From Hymenobacter sp. 15J16-1T3B (GTDB taxonomy: Bacteria; Bacteroidota; Bacteroidia; Cytophagales; Hymenobacteraceae), in contig NZ_JAJFAV010000008.1 in NCBI RefSeq assembly GCF_020711235.1, forward strand, positions 62,001-126,000: 64,000 nt of DNA, in the 5' to 3' direction. The number at the start of each line of letters is the position of its first letter. Within the stretch, counting starts at the first letter, position 1. This document shows, in pieces, positions 51,600 to 59,896 of the stretch. A program made the position numbers and the translations under genes. Under the pieces are notes generated by a model. The model saw only the letters and a list, made by a program, of their open reading frames with translations, ran no database searches and was not told the DNA's origin.

Positions 51600-53990
51600 T
51601 TAGTTCGCCGAAGCCGAGCCAGAATCTGCTAGGGTAACTTTTTTCACTTGGTCGCCGATGCGGATTTCAAACTCGCCGGCTTCCAGCACTTTTTCACCGT
51701 CGCGGCCGGTGTAGCTCAGCTCCTGGGCGGGCAGGGTGAACGTGACAGTCTTTGTTTCGCCGGGCTTGAGCGTGATTTTGTCGAAGCGACGCAGGCGACG
51801 CACGTCGGGGGCAATTTGGGCGGCCACCAAGTCGCTGGAGTAGAGCTGCACGGCTTCCTTGCCCTCGCGCGGGCCGGTGTTGGTCACCTGCACTTTCACC
51901 GTCAGCTGCCCGTCCTTGGTCAGGGAGGTGCGGTCCAGCTCCAGGTTGGCGTACTTAAAGCTGGTGTAGCTCAGGCCGTGGCCGAATTCCCACTGCGGGT
52001 TGTAGTCGGCTTCGTAGTTGTACACCCCGTCGCCGCGCTTCTGCTCCTCGGCGTACTTGTGGATGTAGCTCACCAGGGCGTTGGGGTAGCGCGGGTAGTT
52101 GTAAGGCAGCTTGCCGGAGGGGTTCACGTCGCCGAACAGGATGTCGGCTAGGGCCTCGCCGCCGTGGTTGCCGGGCAGGTAGGTATGCACCACGGCCGCC
52201 ATCTGCGGCTCAAAGGCCGAAATGACGCGCGGGCGGCCTTCGTTGAGCACCAGCACCACGGGCTTGCCGGTGGCCGCCAGGCGCTTGGCCAGCTCAATCT
52301 GCAGGGGCGAAATGGTCATGTCGTTCAGGTCGCCGGGCTTTTCGGCGTAGCTGTTCTCGCCCAGGCAGAGGATGATGGCGTCCACGTCCTTGGCGGCGGC
52401 CACGGCCTCGTCCAGCTTGTCCACCGTCTCGTCGTAGTATTTGCCGTCCTGCTTGGGGTTGTAACTCACGCCGGGCACGTAACGCACGTTCGGGGCCCCG
52501 ATTTCGCGCTGCAAGGACTCCAGAATGGTGTTGTACTGGGCGGCGAAGTCCTCCACCTTTTCGCCCTGCCAGGAGTAGGTCCAGGCGCCGTTGAGGGTGC
52601 GCATGGAGTTGGCATTCGGGCCCGCCAGCAGCACCTTGCTGGTTTTCTTCAGCGGCAGGATGCCGTTCTGGTTTTTGAGCAGGGTAATGGCTTCGGCGGC
52701 CATGTCGTAGGCGGCCTTTTCGTGCTCGGGGCTGCCAAATTTGGGGTAATCCTTGGTGCGCGTGACGGGCTGCTCGAACAAACCCAGCTGCATTTTCAGC
52801 CGCAGGATGCGCCGCACCGCGTCGTCGACGCGGGCTTGCGGCACCTTGCCTTCTCGCACATTAGCCGCCAGGTTGTCGCAGAACTCCTCGTACTGGTAGG
52901 CCAGCATGCCCATGTCGATGCCCGAGTTGATGGCCAAGGCAATGGCCTCCTTCACGTTGCCGACGATGTGGTCCCGCTTGTAGAGGTTGTCGATGTCGCC
53001 CCAGTCCGTCACGATGAGCCCCTGGAAGCCCAGCCGCTCGCGCAGCAGCTTGGTCAGGATGTCGTAGTTGGCGTGCATGGGCACCCCGTTGATCATCCCC
53101 GAGTTGATCATAATGGAGTGCGCCCCAGCGTCGATGGCGGCCTTGAAGGCCGGCAGGTGGTACTCGTAGAGCGACTCCAGCGGGATGTAGGCGTTGGTGC
53201 GGTCCTTGCCCGACTGCGGCACCTGGTAGCCCATGAAGTGCTTGATGCAGGCGGCCACGTGCAGCTGGTCGTTCACGGTATTCTGCTCGCCCTCGTAGCC
53301 CTTCACCACTTCCCGGCCCAGCTCGGCGGCCAAATAGGGGTCTTCGCCGTAGGTTTCCCACTGCCGCGGGGAGCGGGGGTCGGAGCCCAGGTCGAGCACC
53401 GGCGAAAACACCCAGGGAATGGCCGAGGCGCGGGTGTCGTAGGCCGTGATTTCGGCCCCGCGGCGCACCAGGGCGCGGTTGCGGGCGGCGGCCTGGGCTA
53501 TCTGCTGCGGAAACATGGTGGCCCCGGCCGTGTATGTTTCGCCGTGCACCGCGTCGATGCCGTAGAGCACTGGGATTTTCAGGCGGGTTTCCGTAGTGGC
53601 CACGTCCTGAATCTGCTGGATGATGCCCTCCCACACCTGCGGGGTGCGGGCCCGGTTGTTGGCCGCGTTCAGGATGGAGCCCAGTTTGTACTTGCCCACC
53701 GCGTCGCGCAGCTTGGCCGGGTCCAGGGCGAAGGGTTCGTCGCTGGCGAAGCGCGTCTTGCCCTTGCCGACCACGTCGAGCGTGACCTGGGCCATCTGCC
53801 CTACTTTTTCTTCCAGCGTCATCTGGGCCAGCAGCGCTTCCACGCGCCGGTCGAGGTCGGCGGCGGACGGCGCGGCGGGCGCGGCTTGGCCGGCTTTGGT
53901 TTTAACTTTTACTTTCTGCTTCTGGGCCTGGGCGCTGAGCGCGAGGCCGCCGGACAGCAGCGTGAGCAGGGCAATTCGGGAAAGATGCAT
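51600..53990 (-). CDS. bglX: Periplasmic GH3 beta-glucosidase (BglX-like)
   Basis: This enzyme releases glucose from beta-linked oligosaccharides. The ATG at 53990 starts a signal peptide (MHLSRIALLTLL to AQAQ). The GH3 N-terminal barrel contains VLYGIDAVHGETY, CIKHFMGYQVPQ and GLIVTDWGDI, in which the Asp at about residue 329 is the likely nucleophile. The C-terminal GH3 domain and a fibronectin-type-III-like tail follow (PQWEFGHGLSYTSF; DKITLKPGETKTV). The length of 796 aa is close to E. coli BglX (765). As the last gene of the PUL it would finish laminari-oligosaccharide breakdown. Confidence 0.92.
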   Translation of the reverse strand: MHLSRIALLTLLSGGLALSAQAQKQKVKVKTKAGQAAPAAPSAADLDRRVEALLAQMTLEEKVGQMAQVTLDVVGKGKTRFASDEPFALDPAKLRDAVGKYKLGSILNAANNRARTPQVWEGIIQQIQDVATTETRLKIPVLYGIDAVHGETYTAGATMFPQQIAQAAARNRALVRRGAEITAYDTRASAIPWVFSPVLDLGSDPRSPRQWETYGEDPYLAAELGREVVKGYEGEQNTVNDQLHVAACIKHFMGYQVPQSGKDRTNAYIPLESLYEYHLPAFKAAIDAGAHSIMINSGMINGVPMHANYDILTKLLRERLGFQGLIVTDWGDIDNLYKRDHIVGNVKEAIALAINSGIDMGMLAYQYEEFCDNLAANVREGKVPQARVDDAVRRILRLKMQLGLFEQPVTRTKDYPKFGSPEHEKAAYDMAAEAITLLKNQNGILPLKKTSKVLLAGPNANSMRTLNGAWTYSWQGEKVEDFAAQYNTILESLQREIGAPNVRYVPGVSYNPKQDGKYYDETVDKLDEAVAAAKDVDAIILCLGENSYAEKPGDLNDMTISPLQIELAKRLAATGKPVVLVLNEGRPRVISAFEPQMAAVVHTYLPGNHGGEALADILFGDVNPSGKLPYNYPRYPNALVSYIHKYAEEQKRGDGVYNYEADYNPQWEFGHGLSYTSFKYANLELDRTSLTKDGQLTVKVQVTNTGPREGKEAVQLYSSDLVAAQIAPDVRRLRRFDKITLKPGETKTVTFTLPAQELSYTGRDGEKVLEAGEFEIRIGDQVKKVTLADSGSASAN

Positions 53991-54070
53991 CGCCGGGTAA
54001 TCAGGAAAGTGAGAATTCGAAGGTGTTGGGACGGAGGTCGTCAGGCGCAAGGCTACTGGTCTGGGGCCGG

Positions 54071-54532
54071 CTACCGCGCCGCGGCTTCGGCCGGCAGCAG
54101 GCTGCGCAACCGCTGCCAGGCTTTGGCCACGGTGGCCGGGCTGATGGAGCGGGTACAGCCCTGCTCCACGAGGTAGGCGGCGAGGCGCCGCAGGGGCCAG
54201 TGGCTGGCCTCGTCGGCTTCGAGGCCGGTAATGAGGGCGGCCAGGGCGGTTTCCACGGCCGGGGTGAGCTTGGTGGGCGCGCCGCCCTGGGGCGGCGCGC
54301 TGAGGTAGGCCTCCAGCCCCTGCAGGCGGTAGAGGCGACGCAGGGCGTACACCCGGCCCACCGTCATGCCCAGGCGCCGGGCGGTGTCGGCCACGGGGCG
54401 GGCCGCGTCCCAGTCGAGCAGGGTTGCGGCGCGGTTGCGCTGGCGCGGGTCCAGCTCGGGCTGGGCCAGGCAGTGGCGGAGGGCCGCGCGCTGGGCAGCC
54501 GTCAGCCGAAGCGGGTCACGGTGGCGGCCCAT
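54071..54532 (-). CDS. Helix-turn-helix protein related to the N-terminal part of IS630 transposases
   Basis: The 153-aa protein has a helix-turn-helix of the type RNRAATLLDWDAARPVADTARRLGMTVGRVYALRR. A second winged-helix part follows (LTPAVETALAALITG..WPLRRLAAYLVEQGCTRSISPATVAKAWQRLRS), as in the DNA-binding half of IS630/Tc1-like transposases. The DDE catalytic domain is absent and no terminal inverted repeats were seen. It starts only 4 bp after the stop of the sugar transporter gene and is in the operon, which argues for a retained, perhaps regulatory, role rather than a random fragment. Confidence 0.65.
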   Translation of the reverse strand: MGRHRDPLRLTAAQRAALRHCLAQPELDPRQRNRAATLLDWDAARPVADTARRLGMTVGRVYALRRLYRLQGLEAYLSAPPQGGAPTKLTPAVETALAALITGLEADEASHWPLRRLAAYLVEQGCTRSISPATVAKAWQRLRSLLPAEAAAR

Positions 54533-54536
54533 GGCG

Positions 54537-55859
54537 TCAGACGCTTTGGATGGGTACGGCTACTGCTTCGGCGGCCGGGCGGTGGCCTTTGAGGCCGTAC
54601 CAGCAGATGTAGAGGTAGCAGGCGGCGGGCAGCAGGAAAGCCAGGCGCAGGGCGTGCACGCCGCCGCCGCCCAGGGCGCTGTCGGCCACCAGGCCGAAGA
54701 GCGGGGGCACGACGGCCCCGCCCACGATGGCGGCCGAGAGCAAGCCCGACGCGTCTTCGGTGTGGCGGCCCAGCCCGGCCACCGCGAGGGTGAAGATGAC
54801 CGGGAACATGATGCTGTTCATCAGCCCCACCGCCAGCAGGCTCCACATGGCCACCGCCCCGGTGGTGTTAATCGAAATCAGCAGCAGCACCACCGCGCCT
54901 ACTGCGTTGGCGGCCAGCACCCGGCCCGGCCGCACCGCCCGCAGCAGGAAGATGCCGACGAAGCGCCCCACCATGGCCGCGCCCCAGTAGTAGGCCACCT
55001 GGTAGCCGGCGGCTTGGGCGCTGAGGCCGACCACCTCGGGCTGCTGCAGGTAGCTCACGATGTGCGAGCCGATGGCCACCTCGGCCCCGACGTAGGTGAA
55101 AATGCCCACCAAGCCCAGCAGCAGGTGCCCGTAGTGCCAGGCCCGGCGCGTGTCCTCGGGCGCGGCGGGGGCGTGCTCGATGCGCGGCAGCCGCAGAAAC
55201 AGCAGCAAGCCGCTAATGAGCAGCAGCACGGCGGCAATGCCCAGGTAGAGGTACTGCACCGAGGTGACGTCCAGCGCCGCCGCTTGGGCGGGCGTGAGGA
55301 GCTTGAGGTCGGGCAGGTGCGAGAGGATGAGCCGGGCGCCCAAGACCGGGGCAATGGTGGTGGCCAGCGAGTTGAAGGCCTGGGTGAGCGAGAGGCGCGA
55401 GGAGGCCGTTTCGGGCGGACCCAGGATGGCCACGTACGGGTTGCCGGCCACTTGCAAGGTCACGATGCCGGTGGCCAGCACGAACAAAGCCGCCAGGAAC
55501 AGGCCGAAGGTGCGGCCTTCGGCAGCCGGGAAAAAGAGCCCCGCCCCGAGCGCGGCCACCACAAAACCCACGAGCATGCCGCCCTTGTAGCCCAAGCGCT
55601 TGACCAGCAGCCCGGCCGGCACGCCCATGACCAAGTAGGCCCCGAAAAAGCAGAAGTTCACCAGGTTCACCTCCGCGTAGCCGAGCGTGAAGAGGCCCTT
55701 CAGGTAGGGAATCAGGATGTCGTTCAGGCAGGTGATGAAGCCCATCATGAAGAACAGCACCGTCAAGGACGCCAGCGCCGGGGCGTAACTAGGCCGGGGC
55801 GCGTCGGGCGCAAGGGGCGCGGCGGGCGGCGCGGCAGCGGATACAATGGGAGCAGCCAT
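54537..55859 (-). CDS. FucP/GluP-type sugar:proton symporter (MFS, FHS family)
   Basis: This inner-membrane transporter has about 12 helices. It opens with SLTVLFFMMGFITCLNDILIP, the FHS-family signature containing the essential Asn-Asp pair, and includes GNPYVAILGPPETASSRLSLTQAFNSL. Members carry fucose, glucose or galactose. In this PUL, glucose released from beta-glucan is the likely cargo. The ATG at 55859 is chosen since the residues before it are not family-like. The length of 440 aa is standard. Confidence 0.9.
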   Translation of the reverse strand: MAAPIVSAAAPPAAPLAPDAPRPSYAPALASLTVLFFMMGFITCLNDILIPYLKGLFTLGYAEVNLVNFCFFGAYLVMGVPAGLLVKRLGYKGGMLVGFVVAALGAGLFFPAAEGRTFGLFLAALFVLATGIVTLQVAGNPYVAILGPPETASSRLSLTQAFNSLATTIAPVLGARLILSHLPDLKLLTPAQAAALDVTSVQYLYLGIAAVLLLISGLLLFLRLPRIEHAPAAPEDTRRAWHYGHLLLGLVGIFTYVGAEVAIGSHIVSYLQQPEVVGLSAQAAGYQVAYYWGAAMVGRFVGIFLLRAVRPGRVLAANAVGAVVLLLISINTTGAVAMWSLLAVGLMNSIMFPVIFTLAVAGLGRHTEDASGLLSAAIVGGAVVPPLFGLVADSALGGGGVHALRLAFLLPAACYLYICWYGLKGHRPAAEAVAVPIQSV

Positions 55860-55910
55860 AGCGAAGTCGGAGGGGAAGAAGAATAGAATCAACGGCCGGG
55901 GCGGCGCGGA

Positions 55911-56777
55911 TTAGTCTTGTTTGAGGCGGTAGTAGCGCACGTAATCCACCAGCATCTGCTGCGGGAAGGCCGCCTCGTCGATGCCCTTGCGGCCGCCCCA
56001 CTCCCCGCCCACGGCCACGTTCAGCAGCAGGTGGAACGGGTGGTCCCAGGGCCAGGCCTGCCAGCCCGAGTGCTCGTTGCGGCTGGTGAAGTAAGGCTGG
56101 TTGTCGACGAAGGCGGTGATGGTTTCGGGCGTCCACTCCAGGGCGTACACGTGGAAGGCCGTGGGGGCCGAGGCCACGGCCACGGAGTCGGTTTTCTGGT
56201 TGTTGGTGCGGAAGTAGTACTTGCGGCAGTGGGTGGAGGCCTGCACAATGCCCGGCCGGTAGCCCACGTACTCCATGATGTCAATTTCGCCGTTGTCGGG
56301 CCAGCCTTTGTCGCCGTACTTCCAGTCGTCGGGCAGCATCCAGATGGCGGGCCAAGTGCCCCGGGCCGCTGGCAGCTGGGCCCGCACTTCCACCCGGCCG
56401 TAGGCGAGGCTGCCCCCGCCCTTGGCCTTCGACACCATCCGCGCCGAGGTGTAGGGGTTCTGGGCATTGAGCGCCTCCCGCCGGGCCTCGATGACGAGGT
56501 GGCCGTTCTCGACGCGGGCGTTTTCGCGGCGGGCCTTGGTGTAGAATTGCAGCTCCTTATTGCCCCAGCCGTGGCCGCCCACGTCGTAGCCCCACTTGCT
56601 AGAGTCGGGCAGGCCGGTGTAGTTGAACTCCTCGCGCCAGATCAGCTCCTTGAAAGAGTAGCGCGGCGCGCGGCTGACGGCGGGCGGGGAAGTTTTCTGA
56701 GTAGCAGCTAGGCTGCCAAAAGCCAACAGCAAGCCCAGGGCCACCCCGAAACGGGGGTGCCAAAAGTCGTATTGCAT
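55911..56777 (-). CDS. GH16 beta-glucanase (laminarinase-like), secreted
   Basis: A signal peptide (about residues 1-26) precedes a GH16 jelly roll. The catalytic motif EIDIME is at residues 164-169, with E164 as nucleophile and E169 as acid/base. FNYTGLPDSSKWGYDVGGHGWGN and TWPAIWMLPDDW are characteristic of bacterial endo-beta-1,3(4)-glucanases. At 288 aa it is a single-domain enzyme. It has a sister GH16 gene two positions upstream, and both would cut beta-1,3-linked glucan such as laminarin. Confidence 0.92.
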   Translation of the reverse strand: MQYDFWHPRFGVALGLLLAFGSLAATQKTSPPAVSRAPRYSFKELIWREEFNYTGLPDSSKWGYDVGGHGWGNKELQFYTKARRENARVENGHLVIEARREALNAQNPYTSARMVSKAKGGGSLAYGRVEVRAQLPAARGTWPAIWMLPDDWKYGDKGWPDNGEIDIMEYVGYRPGIVQASTHCRKYYFRTNNQKTDSVAVASAPTAFHVYALEWTPETITAFVDNQPYFTSRNEHSGWQAWPWDHPFHLLLNVAVGGEWGGRKGIDEAAFPQQMLVDYVRYYRLKQD

Positions 56778-56790
56778 AGCAGAGAAAGAG

Positions 56791-57591
56791 TTAGCGCCGC
56801 GGATTCGCCTGGGCCGCTACCGGCACGAGCGTGCCGAATATGCCGGCGTCAATCCAGCCCCGGTTTTTGTCGTCGCCGGCCACCACTTCGCTGCCGAAGA
56901 AGTTTTCCCGCTCGGGGCTGTTGTCGTTGTCGCAGTAGGCCAGGGCGAAGCCGATGGGCTGCCCGGCCCGGATGGTCAGCGGCTTGTTCGCCGCCGGGTG
57001 CTGGTCGTTGTAGGTGTCGGCATACAGGGCCACCGAGGTTTCCCAGGTGGTTACCTGGCCCTGCCGGCGGTGCTTGCTCTGCACATGCGAGTCGAAGAGG
57101 TGGCCTTTCTGGTCGGGCCCCATGTCCACCACGTGGCCGTCGAGGGCCACGTGGTAGGCCCAGGCGTTGTAGTTGTACTGGTGGCCGCCGCCGGAATGGT
57201 CCGGGTCGACGAAGATTTCCAGACAGTCGTCGTCCCACCACTTGTCGAGCGGATCGGCGTGGGTGTCCGTCACCTTATCGTCGGTGATTTCGGCCAGCAC
57301 GTAGAGCCGCGCGGGCGTCCAGACGACTTTGTAGCGGCCGCTGAAATCGGCGGCCGTGGTGGGCGGGCCCACCCAGCGCTGGTCGAGCGGGCGCCACTCG
57401 GCGCGGGCCCAGCAGGCGTCGTCGGCCCGGCCATCGAGCACGGGCGCGGTGGTGGCCTGCGGGGCCTGGTACGGGTGGCCCGCGGGTGCGGCCCCGACAA
57501 ACGCCCCTGTTCCCAGAATGGCCGGTCCCACAACCAGCGCATTCCAAATTCGTTTGCCGCGGGCCGCCCCAAAGGACATTGATTGCTGCAT
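56791..57591 (-). CDS. CBM9-like carbohydrate-binding protein, secreted
   Basis: The protein has a signal-like N-terminus (AILGTGAFVGAAPA) followed by a CBM9/DOMON-type beta-sandwich. Family elements are VLDGRADDACWARAEWRPL, RLYVLAEITDDKVTD, WWDDDCLEIFVDPDHSGG and IGFALAYCDND. Such stand-alone domains bind sugar ends or glucan chains and are common in PULs next to GH16 enzymes. No catalytic site is visible. The gene is 13 bp upstream of the GH16 gene at 55911-56777, which implies joint translation. Confidence 0.82.
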   Translation of the reverse strand: MQQSMSFGAARGKRIWNALVVGPAILGTGAFVGAAPAGHPYQAPQATTAPVLDGRADDACWARAEWRPLDQRWVGPPTTAADFSGRYKVVWTPARLYVLAEITDDKVTDTHADPLDKWWDDDCLEIFVDPDHSGGGHQYNYNAWAYHVALDGHVVDMGPDQKGHLFDSHVQSKHRRQGQVTTWETSVALYADTYNDQHPAANKPLTIRAGQPIGFALAYCDNDNSPERENFFGSEVVAGDDKNRGWIDAGIFGTLVPVAAQANPRR

Positions 57592-57664
57592 GTATTGCGT
57601 GGTTAGCAGGTGCTCAGGTTTCGGAGGGCTGCGAAGCGGCGCCGCCGGGCTGAGCCCTATTCCC

Positions 57665-58543
57665 CTACTCCGGGTACTGGAAGAAGTGTACGTAATCGAC
57701 CACCATTTCCTTGGGGAAGGGTTCGGTAGCCGACGGGTCGCCGCCGAAGTCGCCGCCCACGGCCACGTTCAGGATGGCGTAGAAGGGGTTATTGAACGGG
57801 TAGGGCGCCAGCTGCGAAGAATTCACGGAGTAGATTTCCGTGCCGTCGACAAACCAGCGGATCTGGTTTTCGCTACGGATGAGGCTGAACGTGTGAAAAT
57901 CCTGGGAGAAGTCGCCGGTGGGCAGGCGCCAGTTCGCGGTTTTGACGAGGTGCGCGGTGGCGCTGGGGCCGTAGTGCACGGAAGTCACGTTTACGTCGGG
58001 CTGGGAGCCGCGCAGCTCCATAATATCGATTTCGCCGCAGGCCGGCCAGCCGGCCGTGGCGTCGTCGACGCCCAGCATCCAGATGGCCGGCCAGATGCCC
58101 TGGCCCTTGGGCAGCTTGGCGCGCACGTCGAGGCGGCCGAAGCCGTAGTTCATCTTGTTTTTGGTGACGATGCGCGCCGAAGTGAACGGCTTGCCGTTGT
58201 AGGCTTCGCGCCGGGCCACGATGTGCAGCTTGCCGTCGTCCAGAAACAGGTTGTTGGGCGAGTTGGTGGTGGCCTGCTTCTCGTCGTTGAACCAACTGTC
58301 GCGCACCTCGAAGCTCCACTTCTGCTGGTCCAGGGCCCCGCCGCCGAAGTCGTCGCTGTTGGCGGCCACCGGCCGGGTGTAGTCGGCAAAGGGCCGGGCG
58401 GCGGCGTTGGGCGCCGGCGTGGTGGGCGCGGGCGTGGGCTTGGGTTTGGCGGGCTCCTCGGTGCAGCCGGCCAGGCTCAGCGCCAGCCCGAGGCTGGCGC
58501 CGGCCCACCACGTGCGGCGCAGGTAATCAAAAGCGGTACTCAT
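57665..58543 (-). CDS. GH16 beta-glucanase, lipoprotein
   Basis: The signal peptide ends at the lipobox SLAGC (Cys at about residue 27), so the enzyme is probably anchored to a membrane, perhaps on the cell surface. A Pro/Thr-rich spacer (PKPTPAPTTPAP) follows. The GH16 domain has EIDIME at residues 171-176 with E171 and E176 catalytic, and GIWPAIWMLG. Compared with the sister GH16 it lacks the extra N-terminal strand region. It likely makes the first endo cuts in laminarin-type glucan at the surface. Confidence 0.92.
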   Translation of the reverse strand: MSTAFDYLRRTWWAGASLGLALSLAGCTEEPAKPKPTPAPTTPAPNAAARPFADYTRPVAANSDDFGGGALDQQKWSFEVRDSWFNDEKQATTNSPNNLFLDDGKLHIVARREAYNGKPFTSARIVTKNKMNYGFGRLDVRAKLPKGQGIWPAIWMLGVDDATAGWPACGEIDIMELRGSQPDVNVTSVHYGPSATAHLVKTANWRLPTGDFSQDFHTFSLIRSENQIRWFVDGTEIYSVNSSQLAPYPFNNPFYAILNVAVGGDFGGDPSATEPFPKEMVVDYVHFFQYPE

Positions 58544-58579
58544 CAGGCGAAGGAAAGGAAACTAGCGGCGTGGCGTAAG

Positions 58580-59875
58580 TTACTTCACGCGCAGCTTCAT
58601 GGTAAAGACGGTGCCCGCCGTGGGGCGCCCGGCGCGCAACACCATGGTTTGGTCGGTGATGGAAATGATGCGGTACACCAGGTCCGGCGCGTCCGTCACG
58701 CCGATGAAAGCCCCGGTGCGGCTGAGCTCAAACTGCGCCACGCCCGCCCCGGTGGCCGGGCCGAAGAGGAAGTTCGAGGTACCCGAGAGCGGCGCCGAGC
58801 AGCCCACGCCGCCGGCCACGAGGGTTTGGGTCTTGGCGTCGTAGGTGTACACGTTGGCCGTGCTGAAGGTAAACTCGTCGTCGGCCTGGCAGGGCGGCAG
58901 GGAGCCGGCCGGCCCGCCGCCGTACCACTGGCCAGGGTTGGCGTCGTCGGGGCCCACGATGATGGCCGCGGCCTGGGTGTTGTCGAGCACCCAGGTACGC
59001 GAGGAGCCGCCGGTAAGCTTCTGCTTCACGATGTCGAGGGCCGAGAGCTGGGGCAGCAGGGTCACCTCGGTCTTGGTGCCGTCGGGGTTGGTGCCCTGCA
59101 GGCGCAGGCGGCTGGCCGAGGCCTCCACGATGTCGTAGGTTTTGTTGACCACCGAGTCGGCCGGACCGATGAAGGCACCTTTGCCCTTCAGGATGATCTG
59201 CCCGAGCACGCTGCCGCTGCCGGCTTTGTAGACGAAGCCGGAGTTGGCGGTGCGGGGCGCGCCGCAGGTGCCGGCGCTGTAGGTGCCGGCGCCCGCGTCG
59301 TAGCTGTAGGCGAAGGTGTTGGCAAAGGAAAACTGGTCGTCGCCCTGGCAAACGGGCAGCGGCGCCGCTGAAGACGAAATGACCGCCCCGCTGGCCGAGA
59401 GGCGCTTGATGGCGCCGGGCTGGTCGCTCAGGCGCCAGGAGGCCGCGCCGGTGCCGCTGCAGGCGGTCAGGGCGTTAAAGGTTGCGTCGCCGCAGAGCGA
59501 GGGGATGGTCACCGTTTGGGCCGGCGAAATGGCCGTGCCGCCGCGGCCAGCGGCCGTCAGCTTCACTTGGTAAGCGCCGGCGCGGGTGTAAGTGTGCTTC
59601 ACCACCTCGCCGGCCGTGTGGGTTTCCAGCGGCGAGTTGTCGCCGAAGTTCCACTGCTCCAGAAAGCCGTCCTGGCTGCTGCTGGTGAAGGTCACCTCCA
59701 CCGGGTACTGCGTGGTGTTGAGCTGGGAGCTGAACGTGGCCGTGGGCACCGGGCCGTCGAGGCCGTCGGGGTCTTTGTCCTGGCAGCCGCCGAGCAGCAG
59801 GGCGCCGGTCAGCAGCAGGGCCGCGCTACCGGTCAGGGCCGGGCGGCGCAACGGGAATAGCGTATCGAAATGCAT
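58580..59875 (-). CDS. PKD-domain surface lipoprotein with a duplicated module (SusE/SGBP-like)
   Basis: The lipobox LLLGGC places the acyl cysteine near residue 31. A PKD domain follows (about 50-125; PVEVTFTSSSQDGFLEQWNFGD, HTYTRAGAYQVKL). The rest contains two related modules of about 130-150 residues. Each begins with a tryptophan segment (SWRL; TWVL), then CQGDDQFSF or CQADDEFTF, a YSYDA/YTYDA strand and an L..G..C pair. Its place just after SusD fits a surface glycan-binding protein. Binding specificity is inferred from the neighbouring GH16 enzymes. Confidence 0.78.
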   Translation of the reverse strand: MHFDTLFPLRRPALTGSAALLLTGALLLGGCQDKDPDGLDGPVPTATFSSQLNTTQYPVEVTFTSSSQDGFLEQWNFGDNSPLETHTAGEVVKHTYTRAGAYQVKLTAAGRGGTAISPAQTVTIPSLCGDATFNALTACSGTGAASWRLSDQPGAIKRLSASGAVISSSAAPLPVCQGDDQFSFANTFAYSYDAGAGTYSAGTCGAPRTANSGFVYKAGSGSVLGQIILKGKGAFIGPADSVVNKTYDIVEASASRLRLQGTNPDGTKTEVTLLPQLSALDIVKQKLTGGSSRTWVLDNTQAAAIIVGPDDANPGQWYGGGPAGSLPPCQADDEFTFSTANVYTYDAKTQTLVAGGVGCSAPLSGTSNFLFGPATGAGVAQFELSRTGAFIGVTDAPDLVYRIISITDQTMVLRAGRPTAGTVFTMKLRVK

Positions 59876-59896
59876 GGGAATGACGCGGAAAGGAGG

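Noticed and set aside
52164-54176. A 670-codon plus-strand open frame opposite the GH3 gene
   Set aside because: It is antisense to a clear beta-glucosidase, and has no recognisable motif, signal peptide or neighbouring partner.
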